Shown here: positions 39,280-48,162 of the stretch, piece by piece
Layout of the letters: each line of letters starts with the position of its first letter
Position numbering within the stretch: position 1 is the stretch's first letter
NCBI GenBank assembly: GCA_964648485.1
Contig: CAZYOF010000001.1
Location: forward strand, 62,001 to 126,000
DNA length: 64,000 nt
Direction of reading: 5' to 3'
Source of the DNA: DAIOEK01 sp964648485
Lineage (GTDB): Bacteria; Chloroflexota; Anaerolineae; Anaerolineales; Anaerolineaceae
Notes under the pieces: generated by a model
The model's database searches: none
The model's input: the letters and a program-made list of their open reading frames with translations, nothing else
Told to the model about the DNA's origin: nothing
Position numbers and translations under genes: made by a program

Positions 39280-40023
39280 ATGGATGAAAAATCTCAAAAA
39301 TTTATGAATGATTGCAAATCAAAACCTGGTTTTTTGAAACTGGTCAATTTGAGCAAAAGTTACCAAGAGGGTGCAGAAACCCGATTAGTCTTAAAGGATA
39401 CCTGTTTTCAGTTTCAATCAGGCGAATTTACTGCAATTCTCGGGAAAAGTGGCAGCGGAAAAACTACGATGCTGAATTTGATCAGCGGAATTGATAAGGC
39501 AGATTCCGGATATATTGAACTGAACGGGGAAAATATAACCATATTAAATGATCACGAGAGGACATTACTGCGCCGGAAGCACATCGGTTTTATTTTCCAG
39601 TTTTTCAATTTGATCCCCACCCTTTCCGTCTGGGAAAACGTGATCCTACCGCTTGAACTTAACCAGATGACATCCGAAGCAGATTTTGAAAGAGCATCTC
39701 TGTTGTTATCTGAGGTCGGGTTATTGGACCGGCGGAAGAACTTTCCGGATCAATTATCTGGTGGCGAACAACAACGAGTTTCCATAGCCAGATCTCTGGT
39801 TCATCAACCGGAGATTTTACTGGCCGATGAACCAACCGGAAATCTGGATGAAACCACAGGCAGGGAAGTACTAAAACTTCTCAACAGGCTTACCCGGACG
39901 ACTGCGAAAAACTTTATCCTGGTTACCCACAGCCCAGAAGCAGCGGCGTTTGCAGATCGACAGGTTTACCTTGCAGACGGAAAACTGGTTGAGTCTACTC
40001 AGAAGGTAATCCCTCATCTGTAA
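39280..40023 (+). CDS. ABC transporter ATP-binding protein (LolD/MacB-like)
   Basis: A 247-residue ATPase. Walker A GKSGSGKTT, Q-loop in FIFQFFNLIP, signature LSGGEQQRVSIARSL, Walker B ILLADEPTGNLD and switch His in VTHSPEA are intact. The sequence type is the LolD/MacB/FtsE-like group that works with FtsX-family permeases, here encoded 11 bases downstream. The ATG at 39280 is chosen because an in-frame upstream start at 39136 would lie inside corA and read through its terminator. With the next two genes it forms a unit like attEFGH of Agrobacterium. Confidence 0.92.
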   Translation: MDEKSQKFMNDCKSKPGFLKLVNLSKSYQEGAETRLVLKDTCFQFQSGEFTAILGKSGSGKTTMLNLISGIDKADSGYIELNGENITILNDHERTLLRRKHIGFIFQFFNLIPTLSVWENVILPLELNQMTSEADFERASLLLSEVGLLDRRKNFPDQLSGGEQQRVSIARSLVHQPEILLADEPTGNLDETTGREVLKLLNRLTRTTAKNFILVTHSPEAAAFADRQVYLADGKLVESTQKVIPHL

Positions 40024-40034
40024 CAGGGATCATT

Positions 40035-42590
40035 ATGAATTTTCGTTTTTTACTACGGATTGGCTGGAACTATCTCTGGCGCCATAAAGTTCAATCATTC
40101 CTGATGATTTTAGGAATCAGTCTGGGAGTCACTGTCGCAGTGGCAATTGACCTGGCAAACGAGTCTTCACGGAGAGCTTTATCTTTAAGTGCGCAAATGG
40201 TCACCGGAAAGGCGACGCATCAGATTACTGCGTTTCCGGGAAGAATACACGTGGAGCTTTTTACTGAAATCAGGAAAAAGTATCCCAATATTCCCTCTGC
40301 CCCGGTGGTGAGCCAGTATGTGACGGTTGATGAGATGAATGGGAGACCATTGGAGCTACTTGGAGTGGATCCGCTTTCGGAATTCCCATTTCGTAATTTT
40401 CTGGTTTTAGATAGCCATCTGAATAATGAAAACCTTGCAGTGCTTTTCTCTAGGTTGGATGGGGTGCTCATTTCAAAAAATCTTGCAGAAGAATATGGTC
40501 TTGCAACCGGAGATAAGCTGACGCTCAGCTCAGATGGTTTTCCAGTTTCTGCGACGATCATTGGCATAATCGAATCTTCCGATCCGCTGACGAAGCAGTC
40601 ACTGGATGGGATCTTGCTTGCTGATATTGCAGCTGCACAGATGATTTCTGGCAAGCTAGATGAGATCGACCGGATCGATTTAATACTACCAGATAACATC
40701 ACCGGTCTGGCAGAAGAAATTAGGCGGAGTCTACCCGCGAATGTATCTTTGACTACTGTAGAAGCCCGCCAGCAAGGGATCATGCAACTCACGGAAGCGT
40801 TCCAAACCAACCTGACTGCTCTCAGCCTGTTGGCGCTAACAGTCGGGATGTTCCTGATTTACAACACGATGACGTTTTCCGTGGTACAACGCAGGAAATT
40901 ATTTGGCATCCTGCGAAGTATTGGGGTAACCCGGCGAGAGCTCTTTCTGGTTGTTTTGTTAGAATCTGCGGTAATCGGTTTATTGGGATCCATTATTGGG
41001 ATCGGATTGGGTATCTGGCTGGGCAGGTTTACAATCGGGATGGTCTCACAGACTGTAAATGATTTGTATTTTACGACTACCGTGCGGGATGTCTCCCTTC
41101 CAGTTATCAGCATCTGGAAAGGTTTACTGCTGGGTATTCTGGCATCATTAAGCACTGCCATTCCCCCAGCATGGGAGGCGTCATCTGTGCAGCCCCGAGA
41201 AGCAATTTCGCGGTTTAACCTGGAAAATAAAACCCAAAAAATATTGATCCAATTGGTGTTACTCTCCTTTATTGCGTTTCTCGGTGGAGTAGGATTAATC
41301 TCTCTTCCATCAAAAGGTATCTGGATTGGTTTTAGCGGACTTTTTTCGGTTGTTCTTGGATTTGCATTAATTACCGCACCCGGTATGGTTTTTTTCTTGA
41401 GATTGTTAAACCCGATAATCCAGAAATTCCTTGGTCTGTATGGACGAATGGCGCCCAGGAATCTCATTAACACTTTAAGTCGCACCTCTGTGGCGGTTGC
41501 TGCCCTGATGATTGCAGTTTCCGTTTCCATCGGGGTGAGCCTGATGATTGATAGTTTTCGATTTACCGTAAGCCAGTGGTTGCAGCAATCCTTAAGCGGA
41601 GATATTTACATCACCAGCCAGAATTTTATTTCCACATTACCGGCAGCACCGATCGATTCGGAAATAGTAACGCAGCTCAAAGAGAACCCAAAAGTAAACA
41701 GAGTGGATGTTCTCAAAAATGGGCAGGTGTCATCTCCCACCGGGGTTATTCAGGTTTCTGCAACCGATAACTTCACCCTGGCTGAAGAACGTGTATTTAA
41801 ATACCTGTGGGTTCCCAGAGAGAATGTCTGGCAGGAATTACAGAGCGGTGCGGTAATAATTACCGAACCATTGTCAATAAAACTGGGAATAGACCAACCG
41901 GGTCAGAGCATCACCCTTACTACAACTAATGGGAATAAGGCTTTTCCTGTGGTGGGAGTTTACCATGATTATTCCTCTTCCAGCGGATCGGTGCAGATGG
42001 ATATTTCACTCTACCGAGAGTACTGGAATGATCCAGATATCTCTGCCATGGGAGTTCGATTGAAAAATGGAGCGGATATTGAAAAAACGATATCCGATTT
42101 GTATGCAACTCTTCAAACAAAACAAGCTCTTTACATAAGAGCAAACTCAACACTGCGGGCTGAGGTTATGACTGTATTCGACCGTACATTTGCAATCACC
42201 CGTGCCCTTCAGATTCTGGCTACCCTGGTTGCATTTGTCGGGATACTTTCGGCTCTCAGCCTTTTGCAATATGAAAAACAGAGAGAGGTGGGAATTATCA
42301 GGGCACTCGGTTTCACATCCTCACAACTCTGGCGATTAATGATGCTCGAAACCGGTTTGATGGGACTGATCGCAGGTATTTTCGCGATGCCAACCGGCTA
42401 CACTCTTGCCATAATTTTGATTGAAGTAATAAATCAGAGGTCTTTTGGCTGGAGCATCAATTTAAACCTGTCATGGCAACCGTTTGTTCAAGCACTGGTT
42501 GTATCATTAGCTGCATCCCTGTTAGCCGGGATAATCCCTGCGCGAAAAATCAGCCGGATGCAAACCATCGAGGCAATACGATATGAGTAG
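40035..42590 (+). CDS. FtsX-family ABC transporter permease, double-FtsX type
   Basis: An 851-residue permease with the layout helix (about 20-40), large extracytoplasmic MacB-PCD-like domain, three helices (about 255-385), further helices (about 400-500), a second extracytoplasmic domain, and three helices at the end (about 715-840) with the FtsX repeat; each FtsX repeat carries the R-(A/S)-(L/I)-G-(F/V)-T block (LRSIGVTRRELF, IRALGFTSSQLW). Such mechanotransmission permeases move lipids, lipoproteins or peptides out of the membrane rather than import solutes. It overlaps the lipoprotein gene by eight bases. Confidence 0.9.
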   Translation: MNFRFLLRIGWNYLWRHKVQSFLMILGISLGVTVAVAIDLANESSRRALSLSAQMVTGKATHQITAFPGRIHVELFTEIRKKYPNIPSAPVVSQYVTVDEMNGRPLELLGVDPLSEFPFRNFLVLDSHLNNENLAVLFSRLDGVLISKNLAEEYGLATGDKLTLSSDGFPVSATIIGIIESSDPLTKQSLDGILLADIAAAQMISGKLDEIDRIDLILPDNITGLAEEIRRSLPANVSLTTVEARQQGIMQLTEAFQTNLTALSLLALTVGMFLIYNTMTFSVVQRRKLFGILRSIGVTRRELFLVVLLESAVIGLLGSIIGIGLGIWLGRFTIGMVSQTVNDLYFTTTVRDVSLPVISIWKGLLLGILASLSTAIPPAWEASSVQPREAISRFNLENKTQKILIQLVLLSFIAFLGGVGLISLPSKGIWIGFSGLFSVVLGFALITAPGMVFFLRLLNPIIQKFLGLYGRMAPRNLINTLSRTSVAVAALMIAVSVSIGVSLMIDSFRFTVSQWLQQSLSGDIYITSQNFISTLPAAPIDSEIVTQLKENPKVNRVDVLKNGQVSSPTGVIQVSATDNFTLAEERVFKYLWVPRENVWQELQSGAVIITEPLSIKLGIDQPGQSITLTTTNGNKAFPVVGVYHDYSSSSGSVQMDISLYREYWNDPDISAMGVRLKNGADIEKTISDLYATLQTKQALYIRANSTLRAEVMTVFDRTFAITRALQILATLVAFVGILSALSLLQYEKQREVGIIRALGFTSSQLWRLMMLETGLMGLIAGIFAMPTGYTLAIILIEVINQRSFGWSINLNLSWQPFVQALVVSLAASLLAGIIPARKISRMQTIEAIRYE

Positions 42591-43719
42591 ATTTTTATTT
42601 GTCATCCTCATTTTTGCTGTAATACTATCTGCCTGTGCACCAGAGCAAGTGCCAGACACAACCACGTCTGTCGTCACCTGGCTACCTGAAATGGAGCCTG
42701 AAAATTTTCAAAAGGCAGACAAACCATATCCCTTCCAATTTCCTAAAGACCATGGTGCACATCCGGCGTATCAAACTGAATGGTGGTATTTCACAGGAAA
42801 CCTGGTGGATCAAACAGGCAGCGAATTCGGATATCAATTAACATTCTTCAGGAGGGGAATAAATTCTGGATTACCTGAAAATTCACCTGCTTTCGCCACT
42901 CAAAGCATTTATATGGCGCATTTCGCTGTAACCGATGTCACGAAAAAGCAATTTCGGGCAGAACAACGTTTTAGCCGGGATGGGGGAGAACTGGCAAATG
43001 CTGTTGTCGATGATTACGCCCGTATCTGGCTCGAAGACTGGCAGGCAGAGCAGATAAGTGAAAACCAGTGGGAATTAAATGCCGAGGGGCAGGAATATGC
43101 GATTTCCCTTAATCTGGAAGATGTAAAGGGTATTATTTTACAGGGTAAGGATGGATTAAGTGCGAAAGGACCTGAAAATGCTTCCTATTATTACAGTATG
43201 ACCCGGATGTTAACGCAAGGAGAAATCATAAGTGAAAATCAGGTTAATAAAGTCACAGGATATTCGTGGATGGATCACGAATTCAGTACCAGCGCTCTCG
43301 CACCGGATCAAATTGGATGGGATTGGTTTTCTATTCAGTTGGATCAAGGCAAAGAGATTATGCTTTTCACGCTACGGAAGAGTGATGATCCGACTGATCC
43401 ATATTCCGGTGGTGTTTTTGTGGATGAATCTGGAAATACGACTGAAATCAACAGAGAGGATTTTTCACTGGAGGTTGTGGATACCTGGCGCAGCCCGCAT
43501 TCATCGGCTGAGTATCCAGCCGGTTGGAGATTGAAAATTCCGGATGAGGGTATTTACATTATGATTACGCCTGTTATTAATGACCAGGAATTAAATCTTG
43601 CTTTTATCTACTGGGAAGGCGCAGTAGTGATTAATGGTGAGATGAATGGAAGCCCAGTGAGCGGAAAAGGATATGTGGAGCTAACGGGCTATGCACAATC
43701 GATGCAGGGGCAATTTTAA
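42583..43719 (+). CDS. AttH/CrtC-like lipocalin-type lipoprotein
   Basis: A 378-residue predicted lipoprotein: N-terminal hydrophobic segment ending in lipobox LSAC with Cys18 as the lipidated residue. The mature part matches the AttH / hydroxyneurosporene synthase (CrtC) lipocalin-like family, with QTEWWYFTGNL near residues 65-75 and YSWMDHEFSTSALAP near residue 227. In carotenoid producers CrtC hydrates carotenoids, but this genomic setting (ABC ATPase and FtsX permease directly upstream, overlapping start) matches AttH, whose role is unresolved. I infer an extracytoplasmic lipid-handling partner of the transporter. Its stop overlaps the convergent methyltransferase by four bases. Confidence 0.88.
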   Translation: MSRFLFVILIFAVILSACAPEQVPDTTTSVVTWLPEMEPENFQKADKPYPFQFPKDHGAHPAYQTEWWYFTGNLVDQTGSEFGYQLTFFRRGINSGLPENSPAFATQSIYMAHFAVTDVTKKQFRAEQRFSRDGGELANAVVDDYARIWLEDWQAEQISENQWELNAEGQEYAISLNLEDVKGIILQGKDGLSAKGPENASYYYSMTRMLTQGEIISENQVNKVTGYSWMDHEFSTSALAPDQIGWDWFSIQLDQGKEIMLFTLRKSDDPTDPYSGGVFVDESGNTTEINREDFSLEVVDTWRSPHSSAEYPAGWRLKIPDEGIYIMITPVINDQELNLAFIYWEGAVVINGEMNGSPVSGKGYVELTGYAQSMQGQF

Positions 43720-44321
43720 TTTTTAAACCGGGGCAAGAGCAAACCGGTTATTTTTGAATATTCAACATATTCATCCCCAAACTCTGCCTGGAGCATTTTT
43801 TCTTCCTGAGCGATCCGGAATTGTATCAACGCGATGATCAGAATACTCAGAATTTCCATCACATAATTTCCAGAGAGAAGTGCAGTGCCCAGAAAAAAAC
43901 CATATAGTGCTGTGTACATTGGATGGCGGATGAATCGATATGGTCCACTGGTGATCAGGTTGTGCTCAGATTGGATTTCCAGGTCTGCCGACCATTGCTT
44001 ACCCAGATGGATGTGTGTCCATAAAAGAAGGAACAACCCCAATAATGCAACCATCGCACCCAACACCCTAAGGAAAGAGGGCATCTCATGGTTCAATATG
44101 CGGAGCCAGGGCGGATTGAATGCATGGATAATTACTACAAGGATAAGCAAATTCAGGGCAGAATTCCGTACAGCCCGACTGAGTGCGCTTTCGAGACCAT
44201 CCGATTTTTCTTTTGCAGCTTGCCTATTCTGAAATTGATGCTGAACATTAAATACCTGGCGGATGATGATGAAGAGGGCATAACAACCATAGAGGATGTA
44301 TGAAAAAGTATTCATAAACAT
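43716..44321 (-). CDS. ICMT-like membrane methyltransferase
   Basis: A 201-residue membrane protein of the isoprenylcysteine carboxyl methyltransferase/phospholipid methyltransferase type: five or so helices and the C-terminal SAM-binding signature LITSGPYRFIRHPMYTA with a later EEKMLQAEFGDEYVEY block. In bacteria substrates vary and cannot be named. The ATG at 44321 has AGGA six bases upstream; longer in-frame starts would run into the tRNA-Val gene and are rejected. It is on the same strand downstream of tRNA-Val and may share its transcript. Confidence 0.85.
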   Translation of the reverse strand: MFMNTFSYILYGCYALFIIIRQVFNVQHQFQNRQAAKEKSDGLESALSRAVRNSALNLLILVVIIHAFNPPWLRILNHEMPSFLRVLGAMVALLGLFLLLWTHIHLGKQWSADLEIQSEHNLITSGPYRFIRHPMYTALYGFFLGTALLSGNYVMEILSILIIALIQFRIAQEEKMLQAEFGDEYVEYSKITGLLLPRFKN

Positions 44322-44340
44322 AATTGTCCTGCATAAATTA

Positions 44341-44367
44341 TTCATCCTCTCAATTTGAGAGGATGAA
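44341..44367 (-). terminator. Perfect palindromic hairpin just behind tRNA-Val
   Basis: A 13-base perfect inverted repeat (TTCATCCTCTCAA / TTGAGAGGATGAA) with a one-base centre, starting one base after the tRNA 3' end. No U-run follows, so it may be a weak terminator or a 3'-processing signal rather than a classical terminator. Confidence 0.5.
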
Positions 44368-44368
44368 G

Positions 44369-44442
44369 TGGGCGGAACAGGACTCGAACCTGCGACCACA
44401 TCTGTGTAAGAGATGTGCTCTAACCAACTGAGCTACCCGCCC
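44369..44442 (-). tRNA. tRNA-Val (anticodon TAC)
   Basis: Minus-strand cloverleaf of 74 bases: acceptor GGGCGGG pairing with TCCGCCC, D-arm with AGCTCAGTTGGTTAGAGC, anticodon loop CTTACAC giving TAC (Val), T-arm with GGTTCGAGTCC, discriminator A. CCA is not encoded. Confidence 0.97.
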
Positions 44443-44453
44443 GAGCGGCTTAT

Positions 44454-44484
44454 ATTATACCGTATTCGCAGGATTTTAGTACAA
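44454..44484 (-). promoter_or_regulatory. Putative tRNA-Val promoter
   Basis: On the minus strand TTGTAC (44484-44479), 19-base spacer and TATAAT (44459-44454), 11 bases before the tRNA 5' end. On the opposite strand a TACAAT at 44480-44485 could be a -10 for the divergent FAH gene, so the two promoters may overlap. Confidence 0.45.
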
Positions 44485-44512
44485 TTAAGTTGATCATTTT
44501 TCAGGAGTTATT

Positions 44513-45277
44513 GTGAAATTTATTCGTTACCAGGATGAGAATAAAAAGATTCAAACCGGATGGATACAGGATGATCTGGTGGGGATCGTTGAAGGGAATA
44601 TCTTTGGTTCATTTAAGCGCCAGGAATGTAAAACTCCCCTCAGCAAAGTAAAGCTACTCCCGCCTGTAATACCCACAAAAATTATTGGCGTGGGAAGGAA
44701 TTATGCAGAACATGCTAGGGAGTTGGGCAATCAGATACCCAATGAACCGGTCATTTTTCTTAAGGCGCCCTCCAGTGTCATTGGCAACCGGGAAACAATA
44801 TTGCTCCCGCCAGAATCGAAGCAGGTGGAATTTGAGGGCGAACTGGGGGTGGTGATTGGTACCCGGAGTATGTCGATCCAGGCGAATGAAGCCAGGTCAG
44901 CTATACTGGGATATACGATAGCCAATGATGTCACTGCGCGGGATCTGCAAAAATCGGATTTGCAATGGACCCGGGCAAAAGGTTTTGACACATTTTGTCC
45001 TCTCGGACCGTGGATTGATACCAACATAGAACCATTTGATCTGATCATCAGCACGCATGTGAACAATATATTACGGCAAATGAGTTCCACCAAGGATATG
45101 ATTTTTCCTATCTATGAATTGATTGCGTATATTTCCCGGGTGATGACGTTGGAACCGGGTGATGTAATTCTGACCGGAACACCGGCGGGGGTGGGAGAAT
45201 TATCTCCAGGAGATACGATTAGAGTTACGATTGAAGGTATCGGAGAGTTAAATAATCCTGTGCAACGGAAAATTTAA
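44513..45277 (+). CDS. Fumarylacetoacetate hydrolase family protein
   Basis: A 254-residue FAH-superfamily enzyme with the short N-terminal domain typical of bacterial members. Catalytic and metal-binding pieces: VGRNYAEHARELG, EFEGELGVVIG with the paired Glu ligands, ANDVTARDLQ with the Asp ligand, KGFDTFCPLGPWI and the closing LTGTPAGVGELSPGD. The family hydrolyses C-C bonds in acylpyruvates, oxaloacetate or ring-cleavage products; acylpyruvase or oxaloacetate decarboxylase activity are equally possible. Start is GTG with CAGGAG upstream. Divergent from tRNA-Val. Confidence 0.92.
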   Translation: MKFIRYQDENKKIQTGWIQDDLVGIVEGNIFGSFKRQECKTPLSKVKLLPPVIPTKIIGVGRNYAEHARELGNQIPNEPVIFLKAPSSVIGNRETILLPPESKQVEFEGELGVVIGTRSMSIQANEARSAILGYTIANDVTARDLQKSDLQWTRAKGFDTFCPLGPWIDTNIEPFDLIISTHVNNILRQMSSTKDMIFPIYELIAYISRVMTLEPGDVILTGTPAGVGELSPGDTIRVTIEGIGELNNPVQRKI

Positions 45278-45320
45278 AACTTAACATATTATTAGCAAAA
45301 AATGGGACGTCCGTGATTTT

Positions 45321-45329
45321 TGGTATAAT
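45321..45329 (+). promoter_or_regulatory. Extended -10 promoter of yebC operon (putative)
   Basis: TGGTATAAT gives an extended -10 (TGn followed by perfect TATAAT), 39 bases before the yebC ATG. The -35 region is poor, as allowed for extended -10 promoters. Confidence 0.55.
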
Positions 45330-45368
45330 TATTGGGTAATTATTCAATGAGATTTTGAGGAGACTTCT

Positions 45369-46124
45369 ATGTCTGGACATTCACACTGGGCTACAATCAG
45401 ACGGAAAAAAGGCGCAGCCGATGCAAAAAAAGGCGCTGTCTTCACCCGCCTGGCGAGAGAAATTCTTATGGCAGCCAAAGATGGAGGCGGTGATCCCTCC
45501 ATGAATTTCCGGCTGGCACTGGCTGTAGATCGCGCCCGTGCGGCAAATATGCCCAAAGACAGTATTGATAGAGCGATTAAACGCGGTACAGGAGATGCAA
45601 AAGACGGTACCGTGATGGAGCAGGTATTTTATGAAGGTTACGCTGCGAATGGTGTTGCAGTCATGGTGGAATGCTACACTGAAAACAGAAATCGCACCGT
45701 GGCGGAAATCCGTCATATCCTGAGTCGTAGTGGCGGGAGTATGGCTGAAGCAGGTGCTGTGGGTTGGCAATTTAAGAAAGCTTCCTATTTCTCTTTCCCG
45801 GCTGCCGGGTTGGACCCTGATCACATTTTTGAAGTAGCGTTGGAAGCAGGCGCCGACGACATCCAGAATGATGGCGAAGTGGTTGAGATTACTGCTCCGG
45901 TTGAGCAATTTAAAATAATCACTGAACAGTTGAGAAAAGAAAACATTCACCCTGAAGAAGCCGGATTACGCATGATTCCCTCTCAAGAGATGGATCTGGA
46001 AACCGACAAGGCGCTGGGCGTGATGAAAACAATAGAAGCACTTGAAGAGCTGGATGATGTTCAGAATGTCTTCCATAACCTCAAGCTGACGGATGAGACT
46101 ATTGCAGCACTCGAAGCTGAATAA
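45369..46124 (+). CDS. YebC/PmpR-family protein
   Basis: A 251-residue YebC-family protein with the standard opening MSGHSHWATIRRKKGAADAKKGAVF and NMPKDSIDRAIKRGTG motif. The family was described as DNA-binding transcriptional regulators and, for some members, as factors relieving ribosome stalling at proline-rich stretches. It heads a compact unit with ruvC (four-base gap), trmH-type methylase and ruvA, an arrangement common in bacteria. ATG with TTGAGGAG upstream. Confidence 0.95.
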   Translation: MSGHSHWATIRRKKGAADAKKGAVFTRLAREILMAAKDGGGDPSMNFRLALAVDRARAANMPKDSIDRAIKRGTGDAKDGTVMEQVFYEGYAANGVAVMVECYTENRNRTVAEIRHILSRSGGSMAEAGAVGWQFKKASYFSFPAAGLDPDHIFEVALEAGADDIQNDGEVVEITAPVEQFKIITEQLRKENIHPEEAGLRMIPSQEMDLETDKALGVMKTIEALEELDDVQNVFHNLKLTDETIAALEAE

Positions 46125-46127
46125 GCC

Positions 46128-46622
46128 ATGCGGGTTTTGGGGATTGATCCTGGCACAGCGACAACAGGTTTGGGGCTGATCGTAGAGGATCAACCGGGTC
46201 AATACTCTATCCTTGATGTCTGTGTCATCACAACATCTGCCGGATTACCCGCATCAGACCGGTTGGTAGAGATATTCAATAAAATAACCGAGTACATCCT
46301 TCTCCACAAGCCTGAAGCGGCTGCTGTGGAGAAGCTTTTTTTTCAGAGAAATGTCACCAGCGCGCTGGCGGTTGGGCAGGCGAGAGGCGTGGTCATTCTG
46401 GCACTGGCTCAAGCCGGGATACCCATTTTTGAATATACACCTTTGGAAGTGAAACAAGCTGTCACGGGGTATGGTGCAGCTGATAAAAAACAAGTTCAAC
46501 AGATGGTTAAACTTTTACTGAACCTGGATAAAGTACCCAAACCGGATGATGCAGCTGATGCGCTGGCAATTGCCATCTGTCATGCGGGGGCAGCCCGCTG
46601 GAGGCAAGAACCAGATGTCTGA
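46128..46622 (+). CDS. ruvC: Holliday junction endonuclease RuvC
   Basis: A 164-residue RuvC resolvase that cuts four-way junctions during recombinational repair. The four acidic catalytic positions are visible: Asp7 (GIDPGTATTG), Glu68 (AVEKLFF), and Asp141/Asp144 in KPDDAADALA. Length is normal. It starts four bases after yebC and its end overlaps the following methyltransferase gene by eight bases. RuvA is encoded one gene later, but ruvB is not in the window. Confidence 0.96.
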   Translation: MRVLGIDPGTATTGLGLIVEDQPGQYSILDVCVITTSAGLPASDRLVEIFNKITEYILLHKPEAAAVEKLFFQRNVTSALAVGQARGVVILALAQAGIPIFEYTPLEVKQAVTGYGAADKKQVQQMVKLLLNLDKVPKPDDAADALAIAICHAGAARWRQEPDV

Positions 46623-47436
46623 GATGATCAGCAGCCACGCAAACCCGCAGATCAAAGCGATCCGCAAGTTAACTGACAGAAAAGAGCGGAATAGCACTGG
46701 TGAATATCTGGCTGAAGGTTTGCGCATAGTCATAGAAGCTATTCAGTTGGATAAACCTATCCAGCGTATCATATACTCTCCCGATTTAATGCGCAGTGCA
46801 ATTGGATGGGAAGCCATTTCCAATTATGAGCTTAAGTACCCAGAAAAAACCTTACGGGTCAGTGAGGAAGTTTTTAAATCAATCACTCAAAAAGATAATC
46901 CCCAGGGTGCTGCAGCTGTTATTCATCAGCAATGGAGCAATCTTGATTCTGTGAAACTCTCTGCGGGATCACTCTGGGTTGCACTTCACCAGGTGGCAGA
47001 CCCGGGTAATCTGGGTGCCATCCTCCGCTCGATGGATGGCGTAGAAGCAGATGGACTCATCCTGCTGGATCAATGTACTGACCCATATGATCCATCTGCG
47101 ATCAGGGCGAGTATGGGGGCTGTTTTGACCCGCAAACTTGTCAAAACAACGTTTGAAGAATTTAAAGCCTGGATCGAGACAACGAAAGTTCCTGTTGTTG
47201 GCACATCAGATAAAGCAAAAATAGATTTCCATGCATATTCTTATCCTGATCCAATGATTCTGCTCATGGGCAGTGAACGACAGGGGTTAGATAAAGATTT
47301 GCAGGGAATCTGTTCGGCGGTGGTGTCCATACCCATGCGCGGAAAGAACGACTCGCTCAACCTCGCAGTAGCTACCGGAATCGTGCTTTATGAGATTGAC
47401 AGGCAAAGAAATGTTCCCGGTTTTGAAAGGGGATAA
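46615..47436 (+). CDS. TrmH/SpoU-family RNA 2'-O-methyltransferase
   Basis: A 273-residue SPOUT methyltransferase: an N-terminal substrate-binding domain (ISSHANPQIKAIRKL...EYLAEGLRIV) followed by the knotted SAM-binding domain with motif 1 VADPGNLGAILR, motif 2 LLMGSERQGL and motif 3 SIPMRGKNDSLNLAVATGI. It probably methylates the ribose of 23S rRNA or a tRNA. The ATG at 46615 (GGAGG upstream) overlaps ruvC by eight bases; a longer in-frame start would overlap by far more. Its insertion between ruvC and ruvA suggests only cotranscription, not a repair role. Confidence 0.93.
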   Translation: MSEMISSHANPQIKAIRKLTDRKERNSTGEYLAEGLRIVIEAIQLDKPIQRIIYSPDLMRSAIGWEAISNYELKYPEKTLRVSEEVFKSITQKDNPQGAAAVIHQQWSNLDSVKLSAGSLWVALHQVADPGNLGAILRSMDGVEADGLILLDQCTDPYDPSAIRASMGAVLTRKLVKTTFEEFKAWIETTKVPVVGTSDKAKIDFHAYSYPDPMILLMGSERQGLDKDLQGICSAVVSIPMRGKNDSLNLAVATGIVLYEIDRQRNVPGFERG

Positions 47437-47440
47437 GGAC

Positions 47441-48019
47441 ATGATTGCACTCGTTCGCGGAGAAGTAATTGAAATAGGATCCGATCATGTGGTTTTAATG
47501 GTCGGCGGCATTGGATTACGTGTATATACAACTAGTTCTGTTTGCTCTGAAGCAAGAATCGGAGAAAATCTGTATCTACACACTTACCTGGTCGTGCGCG
47601 AGGATGCCCTGGTATTGTACGGCTTCGACTTGATCGATTCCAGGAATTTTTTCACCTTACTGCTTGGTGTTAATGGCGTGGGTCCGCGAATAGCATTGAG
47701 TATTCTCTCGGCTTTGTCTCTGGATGCAATCCGCAGAGCGGTAGTTCAGGAACAGCCGGAACCTTTTGCCAGAGTACCCGGTGTAGGACGAAAAACAGCC
47801 CAGAAAATTCTGCTTCATTTGCAGGATAAAATTCGAACCGGTGAAGGAATGGATACGGTATCGCCGATCAGTGATGTGGATACAGATGTGATTAACGCTC
47901 TAGCAGCCCTGGGCTATAGTATCGTGGAAAGCCAGGCTGCTGTTCAGGCAATTCCACGTGATACACCGCCAGATCTGGAAACACGCTTACGTATCGCATT
48001 GCAGTACTTTACCCGATGA
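47441..48019 (+). CDS. ruvA: Holliday junction branch-migration protein RuvA
   Basis: A 192-residue RuvA: N-terminal OB-fold (MIALVRGEVIEIG...VGGIGLRVYT), tandem helix-hairpin-helix motifs (LLGVNGVGPRIALSIL and FARVPGVGRKTAQKILLHL), and a C-terminal UBA-like domain III (DVINALAALGYS) that contacts RuvB. It forms the tetramer holding the junction. ATG at 47441 with AAGG upstream, four bases after the methyltransferase stop. The partner ruvB is absent here. Confidence 0.95.
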   Translation: MIALVRGEVIEIGSDHVVLMVGGIGLRVYTTSSVCSEARIGENLYLHTYLVVREDALVLYGFDLIDSRNFFTLLLGVNGVGPRIALSILSALSLDAIRRAVVQEQPEPFARVPGVGRKTAQKILLHLQDKIRTGEGMDTVSPISDVDTDVINALAALGYSIVESQAAVQAIPRDTPPDLETRLRIALQYFTR

Positions 48020-48072
48020 GAAATAAAACAGGAGTGAACTAACCAAATGCTTGATTCCATCATCCACCTCGC

Positions 48073-48101
48073 TTTACAATGGATGGTCTTTCAGGTATCA
48101 T
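48073..48101 (+). promoter_or_regulatory. Putative promoter of the atpAGDC operon
   Basis: TTTACA (48073-48078), 17-base spacer, TATCAT (48096-48101), giving a leader of about 55 bases before atpA. Similarity to consensus is moderate. Confidence 0.45.
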
Positions 48102-48162
48102 AAAACTCGATTTATTGCCGATAACATATTAGATAGAGATTACACACCGGGTTGGAGGATAA

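Noticed and set aside
44322..44399. Longer start for the ICMT-like methyltransferase.
   Set aside because: The extension is translated from tRNA-Val and its palindrome; the ATG at 44321 has a ribosome binding site.
48048..48104. Possible 18-codon ORF (MLDSIIHLALQWMVFQVS) between ruvA and atpA.
   Set aside because: The ribosome binding site is about 12 bases away, and the putative atp promoter overlaps it; chance ORFs of this size are common. Kept only as a note.
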